Assembly: GCA_015075185.1 (NCBI GenBank)
Contig: JABTUW010000003.1
Location: 744,001 to 808,000, forward strand
DNA: 64,000 bases
Origin: Anaerolineales bacterium
Lineage (GTDB): Bacteria > Chloroflexota > Anaerolineae > 4572-78 > J111
Direction: 5' to 3'
The notes beneath the pieces were generated by a model. That model was not told the DNA's origin. It worked only from the letters and a program-made list of their open reading frames with translations, and searched no databases. A program made the position numbers and the translations under genes. Shown here in pieces: positions 28,476 to 36,889 of this stretch; position 1 is the stretch's first letter, and each line of letters begins with the position of its first letter.

Positions 28476-28988
28476 TTATATTCTCACTCGAAATTTACCA
28501 ACTGTCCCTTCGACGGGAGCTCGAGGTGCATTGTCAGTAAACCAATCCCAGAAAACGTCCCTCTCCTCATCAGATAATATTGGGCCGATAAACCAGTTAA
28601 TGAATCGCTGTGCATTATCTGGGCTTTCAATATACTCCATGAGCAACGAAGCTCTAGTGACTGGGTCATTTAGAAGTCTAATTTCAAATACCTGGGCTTT
28701 GCCAACTAACTCCCCCTTCACTGGGTCATAATCCCATGTAGGGCTAAATCGCCTTTCGTATTCTTTTTGCAAATCGTCACGACTACCAAGATTTGGAGGT
28801 TCTGGTGTTGCTGTCGGAGCAGGAATATTAGTAGGCGATGGCGTTTTAGTAGGTGCTGGCGTTATACCCACTAGAGGAAAAACAACATCAAATATTAAAT
28901 ACGGAGCGAAGCACAAGAGAAATAAAGTCCATATTGCACAGGCGATTAATACCAGCCCTACAAGAAAACGTTTTTGAGTCTTACTCAT
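28476..28988 (-). CDS. Cassette-encoded membrane-anchored protein
   Basis: 170 residues. An N-terminal transmembrane helix (about residues 9-35) is followed by a Pro/Thr linker (TPAPTKTPSPTNIPAPTATP) and a ~100-residue acidic extracytoplasmic domain rich in Trp and Asp. Such linkers are frequent in Chloroflexota surface proteins. A cassette boundary box lies about 110 bp upstream at 29102-29108. Function unknown. Confidence 0.65.
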   Translation of the reverse strand: MSKTQKRFLVGLVLIACAIWTLFLLCFAPYLIFDVVFPLVGITPAPTKTPSPTNIPAPTATPEPPNLGSRDDLQKEYERRFSPTWDYDPVKGELVGKAQVFEIRLLNDPVTRASLLMEYIESPDNAQRFINWFIGPILSDEERDVFWDWFTDNAPRAPVEGTVGKFRVRI

Positions 28989-29344
28989 GTCGAGGCTTTC
29001 TCTGGCAAATCTAATTTATACCAGAGAAAAAATCCTTTTCTAAGTTTGAGGTAAGTCCCACTACTACAATGCGCTTTTAGAATGGCTAAAATCGGCCAGC
29101 CAGCTAACTTTGAAGTAGCGGGAAACCCGCCTATTTTTTGTCAGGCATCCCGATAATATCACATTTCCTCGCAAAATCCAGAGTTATCGGGAAACCGTCA
29201 TAAAGTTCTATCAGGATTGCTTAACTTGGTGGCCTGCGTTTTGGCCTTGGCACGAGAATACGCGATTAAATCCTATCAACTGAGCCAACGAGAGGGGCGT
29301 TAGCCCCTGATTTATCCCAAGGGGATATGGAAGCCTATAAGCGA
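28989..29344. other. Intergenic, cassette boundary and short hairpins
   Basis: It contains an AGCTAAC box at 29102-29108 that marks the outer edge of the leftward cassette array, and short GC hairpins such as GGGGCGTTAGCCCC near 29293. No gene is supported. Confidence 0.4.
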
Positions 29345-29346
29345 CG

Positions 29347-29378
29347 AAAAGAAGCCTTCCACGTGGAAGGCTTCTTTT
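29347..29378 (-). terminator. Intrinsic terminator
   Basis: Perfect hairpin: arms AAAAGAAGCCTTCC and GGAAGGCTTCTTTT with an ACGT apex. It follows the gene that probably ends at 29412. Confidence 0.8.
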
Positions 29379-29411
29379 GGTGGAGAGTGCGTGGTACGGA
29401 ACTATCGAGGC

Positions 29412-29873
29412 TTAGAAGCCCAAGCGAGAAGGCGGCGCGCTTGTTCTCGGCTTTGACCGCAGCTTTGCGCTTGTCGTTGGCTTTCTCAGCCGCAACGACT
29501 TCGTGCAGCTTCACCCCTTCAAGGCTGTAGCCGGCGGGCAGGGCGATGCCAGTGACGGTCAGGACGATATCCTCGACCTGGGCGCTGTAGCCGTAGCGGA
29601 TAATGGTCGGCTGCTCGCCAACGGTCAGATTGCGTTTACGGAACACGAACACGGTGTTGCCGGAGCTTCTTCCTGGGCAATCTCGTTGTTCCAGTCAGCA
29701 TCGGCGACCAGGGCCACCAGCATATCCTCGACCTGGGGCTTGGTCGGCGCGTAGTAGGTGGTCGGCAGCACGTTCGCGGTCCCGCGGCCCTTCAAGGCTT
29801 CGCGGCGGGCATTGGCGGCTTCAATCTTGGCAGAGAGCAGGGATTGGGTTGTGGGTTGATCTTTGCGTTGCAT
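29412..29873 (-). pseudogene. Hypothetical phage protein, frameshifted
   Basis: About 153 residues. The N-terminal part contains KIEAANARREALKGRG and a Tyr/Pro segment; after a break near 29645 it continues with a beta-rich IIRYGYSAQVEDIVLTVTGI and a Lys/Ala-rich helix. The likely stop at 29412 requires one further base correction. A T-rich motif copy lies ~90 bp upstream. Confidence 0.5.
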
Positions 29874-29960
29874 AGTACAAAATCTCCTTTGTGTGAAAGT
29901 ATTGATTTGACGCTCTCAAGCACCTGGGGCTGCCTGTGGCAGCCCTACCCGGCCTGAGAA

Positions 29961-29985
29961 CAAAAGAAAAAATCTACAGTAACCC
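29961..29985 (-). promoter_or_regulatory. T-rich upstream motif copy
   Basis: Read leftward: GGGTTACTGTAGATTTTTTC. Located ~90 bp before the gene starting at 29873. Confidence 0.45.
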
Positions 29986-30020
29986 TTATGCCGGAGGTCG
30001 AAAGTGACCCCACTAAAAAG

Positions 30021-30045
30021 GCATAAGAGAAACTCTACTATAACC
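30021..30045 (-). promoter_or_regulatory. T-rich upstream motif copy
   Basis: Read leftward: GGGTTATAGTAGAGTTTCTC followed by TTAT, 60 bp from the copy at 29961. Confidence 0.4.
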
Positions 30046-30130
30046 CGGCAGGGGAGCAGAGGAGCGGAGGAGCAGGGAGAAAGATTCTCCTCTGCCCTTG
30101 CACCCCTGCACCCCTGCGGTTTTACCGCGC

Positions 30131-30457
30131 CTAGCGGCGCTCGAACTGGGACTTGAGAGATTCCAGCCGCTCGGCCAGGTCCAGGCCGGTGACCGGAATC
30201 GCCCGCACGAAATGGCCGATGTCACGGCCCTTCGACTGGCTCAGGATGTCAGAGCCATCGCGCTCAATCGTCAGATTGAAGCGCGCGCCGCCCAGCAGCG
30301 GGCCATCTTTGGGGAACATAATAAAGCGGCCATCGGGGAACTCGATGTAGTTCCGGCTGCGCTGGGCGATCATCATGATATCCTTGCCTTCGTCATCCTT
30401 GCCGACGACGATCTCCTCGCTCACGTGCTCGATGCGCACATCCACCAGGTAGGTCAC
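30131..30457 (-). CDS. Hypothetical phage protein
   Basis: 108 residues, beta-rich, with NYIEFPDGRFIMFPKDGPLL in the middle and a helical C-terminus (LDLAERLESLKSQFERR). It lies directly after the unknown gene at 30488. No family recognised. Confidence 0.65.
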   Translation of the reverse strand: MTYLVDVRIEHVSEEIVVGKDDEGKDIMMIAQRSRNYIEFPDGRFIMFPKDGPLLGGARFNLTIERDGSDILSQSKGRDIGHFVRAIPVTGLDLAERLESLKSQFERR

Positions 30458-30487
30458 GCTGCGGCTCGATGCCGGCTTTATCCACGC

Positions 30488-31284
30488 CTACCACCACCTG
30501 CTGAACTCGTCTTTCAGATCGAGCCGGCCCGGTTGAAACTTCAGCAGGTCGAACAAACACTCACGCAGTGGCTCCACCCAGAACAAAGGTACAGCTGAGC
30601 CTACGGATTTACCGCCGGTATCGTGAAAGGCGAACCAGAGCAAATGGGCGATTCGCTCCCAGGAGATGCCGGCCAGGGTGGGAACTTGCGTTCCTTGGCC
30701 ACCGTGTAGATGACCTTGCCCTCGCTCAGCGTCCGGTTGTAGCGCAGGACGATCCAGGCATTGTCGTGGAGGTCTACGACCATCGGCGTCCAAACCTTGT
30801 CGGCGAAGATAGCCCAATCGCCGGGGGTCATCATTGAGCGCCGGGCCAATTCGTCGCGGCAGATTTTCCTGAGCAGGCGGCAGGCTTCCAGTTCCTCGCC
30901 GGTGCGAGGACCGATAGCGAAGAATTTGAAACTGTCGGGCAGCGCGCCGAGATACAGATATTCGGGCAGCTCCAGCTTGCACAGCAGGCCATCCCAGGCG
31001 AAGCCCTGCACGGCCATCTTCATCAGGGTTTCAGAGACACCGAAGGTTTCCTCATCGGGATCAAATGCTGGCAGATGCTCGCGGTCACGCAGCGCCGTGG
31101 GTGACTTCTTGGGGTTGAAGGCGATCAGGCGAGCGGAGAGGGCCAGCTCCTCGGTGAGCAGCTTCCAGACCCGGCCGATTTCTTTGGTCAAGGCGCTCAT
31201 CCCGCCGATGTTATCCAGGTTGGTTTTGAAGCCATCCACACCACACTGGATAAAGAAGCTCAGGACGTAGAACATCCTGAGCAC
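30488..31284 (-). CDS. Hypothetical phage protein, one frame break
   Basis: About 265 residues from 31284, or 237 if MSALTKEIGRVWKLL at 31200 is the start. Helical N-terminal half (ELEACRLLRKICRDELARR), then PMVVDLHDNAWIVLRYNRTL. After a single-base break near 30680 it ends with RLDLKDEFSRWW. Its start overlaps the stop of the large gene upstream. No family recognised. Confidence 0.6.
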
Positions 31285-33066
31285 GCGCTGGGCTGCTTCT
31301 CATCGCACTCATCACAGATTTCCATCATCCACTCGACCATTTCAGCCGGGTAATCCTCGACGATGTAGCCCTTGCCAACCATCTGAGTATAGAAGTAATC
31401 GTCAGTTCCTATTCGCGTAGCTATGTCGCTCCACTTTCGCGGGTCAGCATTGAGAATGAGCAGGTTATCGTTGGCGGCCATCCCGACCGCGACCGCGCCG
31501 GCCAGGGTATCCACCAGGGTCTTGGCCCGCGAAGCGGTTGGCTCGTCGAAAGTGTAGATTTTGGGCAGCTTCGACACGGCCAAGCCGGTGGTGTTGAACC
31601 ACTCTTTGCGAAAGGCATCGAAGGTCAGCGGGAACTCGCACTCAGGTACGGCTTCGCCCTCGTCGAAATCAAAATCGCCGTTGGCTTCTTTCCAGACTTC
31701 GGGATCAACCATCACCGCATTAAGCAGGTGCGCCCACTGGCAAACGCTGATATAGCCGGTGTAGCTCATCAGGTGGTCGCCATCCTGAGTTGCCTTGACA
31801 TCAGCCGCCGATTTCCACGTGGAATAGGCTTTGATGTTCTTGGAGCAGGCCAGGATTTTGACATCTTCATAGCTGGCAGGAAAGCACTCATCAGGCACCA
31901 CGATGAACTGCCCAACGGCCATAAAGCGGCCAGTTCCATCCGTGCCAAAGAGTGTGCCTTGAAATTGCTCGACCCGGTTCAGAAACTCGGAGATCGGGCC
32001 TTCCTGCACGGCTATGACCGGCATAATACAACGGCTGTTATTGACCGGATAGCGGGCCAGCAGGTACAGCTCACTTTTGATAAAACGAGTGGTCTGGGAA
32101 GGGAAGTAGGCTGATCCATCGCTTGGGCCAGCTATTGCTACAAAGCCCTGGATGCTCTTGGGCTTGCCGGTGGTAATGGTATCGAAGATCGCGCGGGCCT
32201 TGTCGGGTGAGAGCGAGAGATTGAGGTCAGGATGCTCGTACAGGGTATCGGACAGTTCCAGCAGCTTCTCGCGGGACTCGTCTTTCATCCCGAATTTGAA
32301 AGCGTGAGCCACAAATTGGAGTGGTCGTTGATCCGCCTGATGCCTTCGGCCACGTGGGGGCAGCAGTTCCAAGATGACACCCTCTTTATCATAGGGATGC
32401 TTCACCTGGCTGGCGATCTGGGTGCTGGAACCGCCATTGTTGCAGTGAGAAAGGTTTGCAGACCAGCGCTCGCCGCAGGACCGCCGCATCACTGGCGCGA
32501 ATGATAAATTCGCCATCGCCCATAGGTTTCTCGACACCTGGGGAAAGTACCAGGTTAGTACCCATTGGGACGAAGCGGATAGGATAATCTTTGACTTTGC
32601 CATTGGAGAAGCCGCCGCGAGTTCCCCGGCCAGCCCTGACGCCGGCTTCAGCGTAATTGTAGATTTTGCGTAAGGCCGCATTGATCTCTTTGCTGTAGCC
32701 GGTCAGAGTCTTATTCTTGGTCGCGGAGGACCAGAGGGAGTTCAAGATAAAGGATTCGCGCTCGCCGTTGGGGTAGGTGACGCGGATCGGCGCGTCAATC
32801 AGCTCGGTTTTGCCGTCTTGCAGCTCTTGCTCCTCGGTTTCACTCAGCTTGAGATAGACCACGCCGGTGAACACACGCACATTGCGCAGCGTTTCTTCAG
32901 CGTCGGGCCGGGTGAGTGAGGTCCGGTTGAGCATCCACTTCACCCGCTGCGGATACAGATCGGCCAGGGTGAAGAAGGGCATAAACTGCCAGGATATGAT
33001 TTCACCCTCGCCGTTGATCACGGCGATGTGAACGTGTGTTTCAGCGGATAGGATTTGGATTGTCAT
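31260..33066 (-). CDS. Large phage protein, possible divergent polymerase (one frame break)
   Basis: About 600 residues from the start at 33066, read through one break near 32440. The N-terminal half is beta-rich (GDGEFIIRASDAAVLRR). The C-terminal half contains ARYPVNNSRCIMPVIAV, a GQFIVVPDECFPASYEDVK segment, ATQDGDHLMSY, then VGMAANDNLLILNADPRKW and VEDYPAEM. The order R-x-P, DGD, VGxxAN...D, VDxP resembles two-barrel RNA polymerases of the RdRP/YonO type, but the first Asp of the DxDGD motif is replaced by Thr. A CDEC...CSGC zinc knuckle ends the protein. The polymerase idea is a hypothesis; the safe call is hypothetical protein. Confidence 0.5.
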
Positions 33067-33686
33067 TGCGGTCCTTTCAATAAGCCGGCCAACTCCTTGC
33101 GTATCTGGGCGACTTCTGGCCGGGGTGTGTGAGCAGCTTGGTGAATGAATTGGTTGAAATCCCAGGGGCAGGGGATCGTGGGAATATCAGTGATTTGATA
33201 GCGGTCGGCGATGCCGAGGGCCTGGCGAGTGTCCCAAACCAGGTTATCGGCCTTGACGTTGAACTGAACGCCGGCGTGACCGTCCACTTTGAACCAGGAG
33301 ATGACATAGTTGTTCATTACCCGGTCCAGCTCCTGCCACAATTCCACATTGGCCAGGAGCGAGCCGCTGGCTGTTTTCCAGCCGTTTTTGCGCCAGCCTC
33401 TAATCCACATCGAAGCGCCGCCGTGAAGATACTGGCTGTCGGTGTAAATACGCACCGGAATCTTGGTAGATTTGAGCGTATGCAGGCCGGCGATAGCTGC
33501 GGCCAGCTCCATCTGTTGATTGGTGGCGTGAGGCGCGTAGCCGCGCACCACAGCGGCTCGGTCGCCGTTCTGTAAGATGGCGACGTAAGCGCCTTCACCG
33601 GGATTGGGCGCAGCGCCGCCGTCGGTGTAGATGGTGGTAAATAGATCAGATGAGAAATCTCCTTTGCGATGTAATGGGGTGAAAAA
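33063..33686 (-). CDS. rnhA: Ribonuclease HI
   Basis: About 205 residues, with the four catalytic positions in place: Asp in IYTDGGAAPNPG, Glu in TNQQMELAAAIAGL, Asp in IYTDSQYLHGG, and His/Asp in VDGHAGVQFNVKAD. It degrades RNA in RNA-DNA hybrids, for example replication primers. A ~50-residue C-terminal extension is unusual. No ATG or GTG lies in frame between the hairpin at 33689 and the TDGG motif, although an AAAGGAG Shine-Dalgarno sits near 33660, so the exact start is unresolved. The stop overlaps the next start by 4 bp. Confidence 0.85.
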   Translation of the reverse strand, partial: FFTPLHRKGDFSSDLFTTIYTDGGAAPNPGEGAYVAILQNGDRAAVVRGYAPHATNQQMELAAAIAGLHTLKSTKIPVRIYTDSQYLHGGASMWIRGWRKNGWKTASGSLLANVELWQELDRVMNNYVISWFKVDGHAGVQFNVKADNLVWDTRQALGIADRYQITDIPTIPCPWDFNQFIHQAAHTPRPEVAQIRKELAGLLKGPQ

Positions 33687-33688
33687 GA

Positions 33689-33724
33689 AAACGCCTACTC
33701 TGACCAGGATCAGAGCAGGCGTTG
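33689..33724 (-). terminator. Intrinsic terminator between ssb and rnhA
   Basis: Arms AACGCCT and AGGCGTT with inner CTCTGA/TCAGAG pairing, followed leftward by a T-rich tract. Confidence 0.6.
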
Positions 33725-33727
33725 AGC

Positions 33728-33747
33728 TTTTCCCCAATTGGGGAAAA
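33728..33747. repeat. Backbone palindrome copy 4
   Basis: TTTTCCCCAATTGGGGAAAA, a perfect 20-bp palindrome between ssb and rnhA. Confidence 0.9.
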
Positions 33748-33822
33748 GCAGAGAGCCGGAATCAGGCGCGATGTTGATCTTGAAAAAAAAGGGGATTAGT
33801 GGATCGTGGGGATAAAGGGGTC

Positions 33823-33858
33823 AAAAAAAGCGAGTGGGTTGATCCCCACTCGCTTTTT
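33823..33858 (-). terminator. Bidirectional intrinsic terminator after ssb
   Basis: Arms AGCGAGTGGG and CCCACTCGCT with A-run and T-run flanks on the two sides, directly after the ssb stop. Confidence 0.8.
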
Positions 33859-33860
33859 AA

Positions 33861-34327
33861 TTAGAACGATCCTTCAACAAGCTTCAAGACAGGCTTAGAA
33901 CGGATTTCGTCCTCTTGCAGTTCTTCCACATCGGCGTGGCTGCTGGAGCCGGTGCTGCGACCGCTGCTGCCATTGGCGCTGCCCAGGAAGCGGACATCAT
34001 ACGCCTTCAGCTCGAAGCTGGCGCGGGTTTGCCGTTCTGGTCAGGCCAAATGCGCGGACCGCCGGTTTCTTTGTCAATGCTCAGTTTGCCCTCCACCAAG
34101 ACCTGGCGGCCTTTTGAGAGGTACTGATTGCAGGTTTCAGCTTGCGCGCCCCACACCGAGACACGGAACCAGGTGGTTTCTTCGTGGGCCTGGCCGCTCT
34201 GATCGGTCCAGTTGTTGTTGACCGCTACGCTGAAGTTGGTCACTTGCTGCCCGCTGGGGGTGAAGCGGGATTCGGGGTCAGTCCCAAGATTGCCGACGAT
34301 GACGATTTTCTGATAACCGGAAGCCAT
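33861..34327 (-). CDS. ssb: Single-stranded DNA-binding protein (one frame break)
   Basis: About 155 residues. The start at 34327 gives MASGYQKIVIVGNLGTDPE, the opening strand of the OB fold, followed by the SSB signature GQQVTNFSVAVNN and TTWFRVSVWG and the GRQVLVEGKLSID strand. After a break near 34030 an Ala/Gly-rich linker and acidic tail follow (ADVEELQEDEI). It binds exposed single strands at the fork and is the expected partner of the Sak4-like protein. Confidence 0.9.
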
Positions 34328-34400
34328 GATACACATCCTTTCTGATGGTTGGTTTAATGGTGGCCCTTCACGGGTTCCTACACCGTGAGAGCCGAGTGAT

Positions 34401-34428
34401 TAAATAAGAAAAAATCTACAACGACCCT
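34401..34428 (-). promoter_or_regulatory. T-rich upstream motif copy
   Basis: Read leftward: TAGGGTCGTTGTAGATTTTT followed by TCTTATTTA, ~75 bp before the ssb start. Confidence 0.5.
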
Positions 34429-34590
34429 ATTGCCCGCCGGCATAAGAGCGCCGGCATTTACCATACTGTTTATCCAGCGCCTGGGCCTGGTCCTGGGCGA
34501 CTTTGAGCTTTGCCGCCAATTCTTTGAGCTGGGCAGTGACCATCGCGCTGATAATGCGGTCAATCAGATCGAGTTTTGATCTTGATTCAT
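34427..34590 (-). pseudogene. Small coiled-coil protein, one frameshift
   Basis: About 54 residues. It starts MNQD at 34590 behind a GGAGGC Shine-Dalgarno; after one base correction it reads LDLIDRIISAMVTAQLKELA and continues as an Ala/Lys/Gln helix ending CRRSYAGGQ. Function unknown. Confidence 0.45.
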
Positions 34591-34610
34591 CGGATAAGCC
34601 TCCAAAAAGT

Positions 34611-34640
34611 AGCGTTACCCTGAATTCACAGGGTAACGCT
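34611..34640. terminator. Perfect hairpin, likely terminator
   Basis: Arms AGCGTTACCCTG and CAGGGTAACGCT around AATTCA. It follows the end of the small gene at 34639 and precedes the next start. Confidence 0.65.
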
Positions 34641-34865
34641 AAATGGATTGAAATTTAAGCGAAGGCGTGGTCCGCGCTTCGCTTTTGAGAAAGTTGAACA
34701 GGTTGGCGCTGGGCCAGGGCTTCGTGTCGTTCATCACGTTCTTGATCACAGATGACAACTGAAGCATTAGCTTGCCAGCAGGCGCGTCGGTCCGGTCCGC
34801 GTCGGGGTCATCCCAGCAGGTGGAGAAGACCAGTTTTTCGCCGGGTGAATGAGGGTGAGGGCCAT
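34639..34865 (-). pseudogene. Small hypothetical protein, one frameshift
   Basis: About 75 residues. MALTLIHPGEKLVFSTCWDD is followed after correction by KLMLQLSSVIKNVMNDTKPW. The start ATG lies two bases from the stop of the zinc-ribbon gene upstream. No family recognised. Confidence 0.45.
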
Positions 34866-34866
34866 C

Positions 34867-35007
34867 TTAGGCTCCACACCATTGGCAGTAGGCGCTGGTC
34901 TCAGGGATTGCCGCCGCCGCAAGCGCCGCAAGTCCAGAAGATGACTTGGGACCCATTGGGGGAGGGGCTTTCGTCGAAGATCAGTTTTCGGGTTTCATCG
35001 GGAACAT
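34867..35007 (-). pseudogene. Zinc-ribbon microprotein, frameshifted
   Basis: About 46 residues when two bases are corrected. It contains FWTCGACGG and CQWCGA, a clear CxxC...CxxC zinc ribbon. Closely coupled to the downstream small gene. Confidence 0.45.
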
Positions 35008-35033
35008 CCTTTCGTTGGGAGAGAGCTGATTAA

Positions 35034-35060
35034 AAATAAGAAAATCTTTACCTACCCCAA
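35034..35060 (-). promoter_or_regulatory. T-rich upstream motif copy
   Basis: Read leftward: GGGGTAGGTAAAGATTTTCT followed by TATTTTTAA, 27 bp before the start at 35007. Confidence 0.5.
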
Positions 35061-35098
35061 GACCCCTCTATCCGAGGAGCCTTGGGGCATGGAACGAA

Positions 35099-35701
35099 TT
35101 AGATTCGGATCAGGGAGGCGTCCGTGGGCTTGTAGTAGGTTTCTGGCCCAGCTTCTGCCAGCCCCAGGCGGCGAAGAAGTCGTCAAGCTGCTGATCGGTC
35201 ACCACCGCATTGGGCAGTTTGATCTTGGTCGCCCGGCAGCCGTGTTGGACCTGGACGTTGAGGCAGCCGTTACGCCAGAAGTTCAGGCGGTCGGTCCTTC
35301 GAGCAGTTGAGCCTGTTCGCCGGCCAGGCCGAGCATTTCGGCCAGGGCGACGAAGCCCACAGTCGTTGGGTCCGGCTGGGATTCAGGGGCTGGTTTACCT
35401 TTGCCGGTTTGCTCGTAGCGAAAGGCCGGATCAGCGCCCAGCTTGCGGCAGACATCGCAGGGTTCACCAGGGGCAGCCGGACGCTCGCCGCACCAGTCGC
35501 ACCAATCAATGAACGGGCCGTAGCCTGTTATCGGGATGCCGGCCTCGCGGGCTTGGCTGAGTAGGGTGCTGCTGCCATCGTCTGAGGCGATGGTGACGGC
35601 GCTGCTGGCCGCTTTTGTAGGTCACGACAGCAGTGGCGCTCTGGTAGCCAGATGCAGGCGGTAGGATGCGGATAGATTGGACTTTGGAGATTGATACTCA
35701 C
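35099..35701 (-). pseudogene. Zinc-ribbon phage protein, frameshifted
   Basis: About 200 residues in four frame pieces. The GTG start at 35701 has an AAAGGAA Shine-Dalgarno. The order is a beta-rich N-terminus (VQSIRILPPASGYQSATAVV), SSAVTIASDDGSSTLLSQAR, a zinc ribbon (WCDWCGERPA ... CDVCRKLGA), a Pro/Gln linker, a helix with FVALAEMLGLAGEQAQLL, and a C-terminal segment with NGCLNVQVQHGCRATKIKL. No family recognised. Confidence 0.5.
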
Positions 35702-35729
35702 GATCTGATTCCTTTCCTGCAGGAACTAA

Positions 35730-35757
35730 AAGCCGCCGCCTCACCTGACGGCGGCTT
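35730..35757 (-). terminator. Intrinsic terminator-like hairpin
   Basis: Arms AAGCCGCCG and CGGCGGCTT with a 10-nt loop between the genes at 35852 and 35701. Confidence 0.6.
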
Positions 35758-35762
35758 GATTG

Positions 35763-35791
35763 AATAAGAAAAATTACTACCTAGACCCTTT
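35763..35791 (-). promoter_or_regulatory. T-rich upstream motif copy
   Basis: Read leftward: GGGTCTAGGTAGTAATTTTT followed by CTTATTCAA, 60 bp before the start at 35701. An adjacent GACCC...GGGTC hairpin encloses TTCCACGTGGAA. Confidence 0.5.
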
Positions 35792-35851
35792 TTTCCACGT
35801 GGAAGAATGGGTCAGAGGGAAGGGGATTGCGCTTCGCACCCCCTTGGGGAG

Positions 35852-36208
35852 TTAAACCAAGTTGTGAGCAACGATGCCCTCAATAGCTTCGCGGATGACA
35901 TCGCCGTGACAGGGCGTATCGTCATTGACCTTGAGCTTGCACCAGCAAATCAGATGGAGCGTACCCGTCTCTTTATAGAGCCGGGCCAGGCGCAGCAGCT
36001 CGGCCTTAATCTCAGGATTGGTGCGCCACTGCTCTCTGAGCCATAGCCGATATTGGGCTACGGCTTCAGCATCAGAGCTAACGCTCTGTGTGGCGTGCTT
36101 AGAGGGCTTAGCGGCGAAGGGATTGCCCAGGAGCGACGGCCGGCCAATGTAGACATCGGTCGGCCTTTTCGCTTTGCCGTACCACTTTTGGGAGACGACG
36201 TTAATCAT
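35852..36208 (-). CDS. DUF4326 family protein
   Basis: 118 residues from the ATG at 36208, which overlaps the stop of the upstream gene. VYIGRPSLLGNPFAAK near the N-terminus and CWCKLKVNDDTPCHGDVIREAI near the C-terminus match the DUF4326 pattern seen in many phages. The Cys/His set suggests metal or nucleotide binding; the biochemical role is unknown. Confidence 0.85.
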   Translation of the reverse strand: MINVVSQKWYGKAKRPTDVYIGRPSLLGNPFAAKPSKHATQSVSSDAEAVAQYRLWLREQWRTNPEIKAELLRLARLYKETGTLHLICWCKLKVNDDTPCHGDVIREAIEGIVAHNLV

Positions 36209-36539
36209 CGTATTGCTCCGCCCAGGTGGGGTCAGGATAGTCAATCTGGTCCCAGCCCCAAGGCAGCTCAGGGGCATCAGGGCAAGGGCCGGCTTCAGGC
36301 ACAACATTGGCCCAATTGTTATCATTACGCAGGCGATCCGCATCCACCACATCGGTCACGCTGTAGGACCACGTAGCGCCATAAGTGACAGTGATGCGAG
36401 CTTGAGGCCAGGCTTGGGAGAGGGCATAGGCTTGATACCGCTTGATCTGTTCGAGAGTTTCAGCCGATGTCAGGGCCATCTCTGAGCTAAAGACCAATTG
36501 CGTACCATCTACGTCAATGAGATTGATGATGTAAGGCAT
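36201..36539 (-). CDS. Hypothetical phage protein
   Basis: 112 residues, beginning MPYIINLIDVDGTQLVFS and ending in an acidic, Trp-containing tail (DYPDPTWAEQYDD). Translationally coupled to the DUF4326 gene. A palindrome copy and a T-rich motif lie within 75 bp upstream. Confidence 0.65.
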   Translation of the reverse strand: MPYIINLIDVDGTQLVFSSEMALTSAETLEQIKRYQAYALSQAWPQARITVTYGATWSYSVTDVVDADRLRNDNNWANVVPEAGPCPDAPELPWGWDQIDYPDPTWAEQYDD

Positions 36540-36573
36540 AGGATAAAGTCCTGTCGTGGGGTAAGGGTTGATG

Positions 36574-36592
36574 GAATAAGAAAACCTTTATT
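36574..36592 (-). promoter_or_regulatory. T-rich upstream motif copy
   Basis: Read leftward: AAATAAAGGTTTTCTTATT, 37 bp before the start at 36539 and touching palindrome copy 5. Confidence 0.45.
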
Positions 36593-36610
36593 TTTCCCCA
36601 ATTGGGGAAA
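36593..36610. repeat. Backbone palindrome copy 5
   Basis: TTTCCCCAATTGGGGAAA, 54 bp upstream of the leftward start at 36539. Confidence 0.9.
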
Positions 36611-36889
36611 CAGGGAGAGGATGCAATCGAGGGGATAGGCTGAACCAAGCGAAGGGCCTCAAGCGCCCTTTTGGTCACATCGGATAGGGCGCAGCGCCGG
36701 GAAAAGTGACACTCTCTCACACAAATGTGTGTGAAAAAATTCAAGCTCACTCTCCCTCGAAGTCTCGGCCATCAGCCATCAATGGCACAAAATGGCACAA
36801 AATGGCACGGAGAGCGCCTCGCCTCCCCTTGGGGGATAAGCGGCGAAAAAAGAGCCTAGCCCACAATGGGACTAGGCTCGCTCGCCGGC

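Larger units (their letters stand above)
29874..30130. other. Intergenic region with two T-rich motif copies
   Basis: It holds copies of the leftward motif at 29961-29985 and 30021-30045 and G/C-rich low-complexity runs. No gene is seen. Confidence 0.4.
36540..36889. other. Regulatory-looking intergenic region
   Basis: It contains a T-rich motif copy (36574-36590), a palindrome copy (36593-36610), a small hairpin around ACACAAATGTGTGT (36719-36732), and a tandem run of GGCACAAAAT units near 36783-36807. No gene is supported. Confidence 0.5.

Noticed and set aside
33689..33724. Further copy of the T-rich upstream motif before rnhA
   Set aside because: Here the T-rich stretch is explained by a strong terminator stem directly before it.
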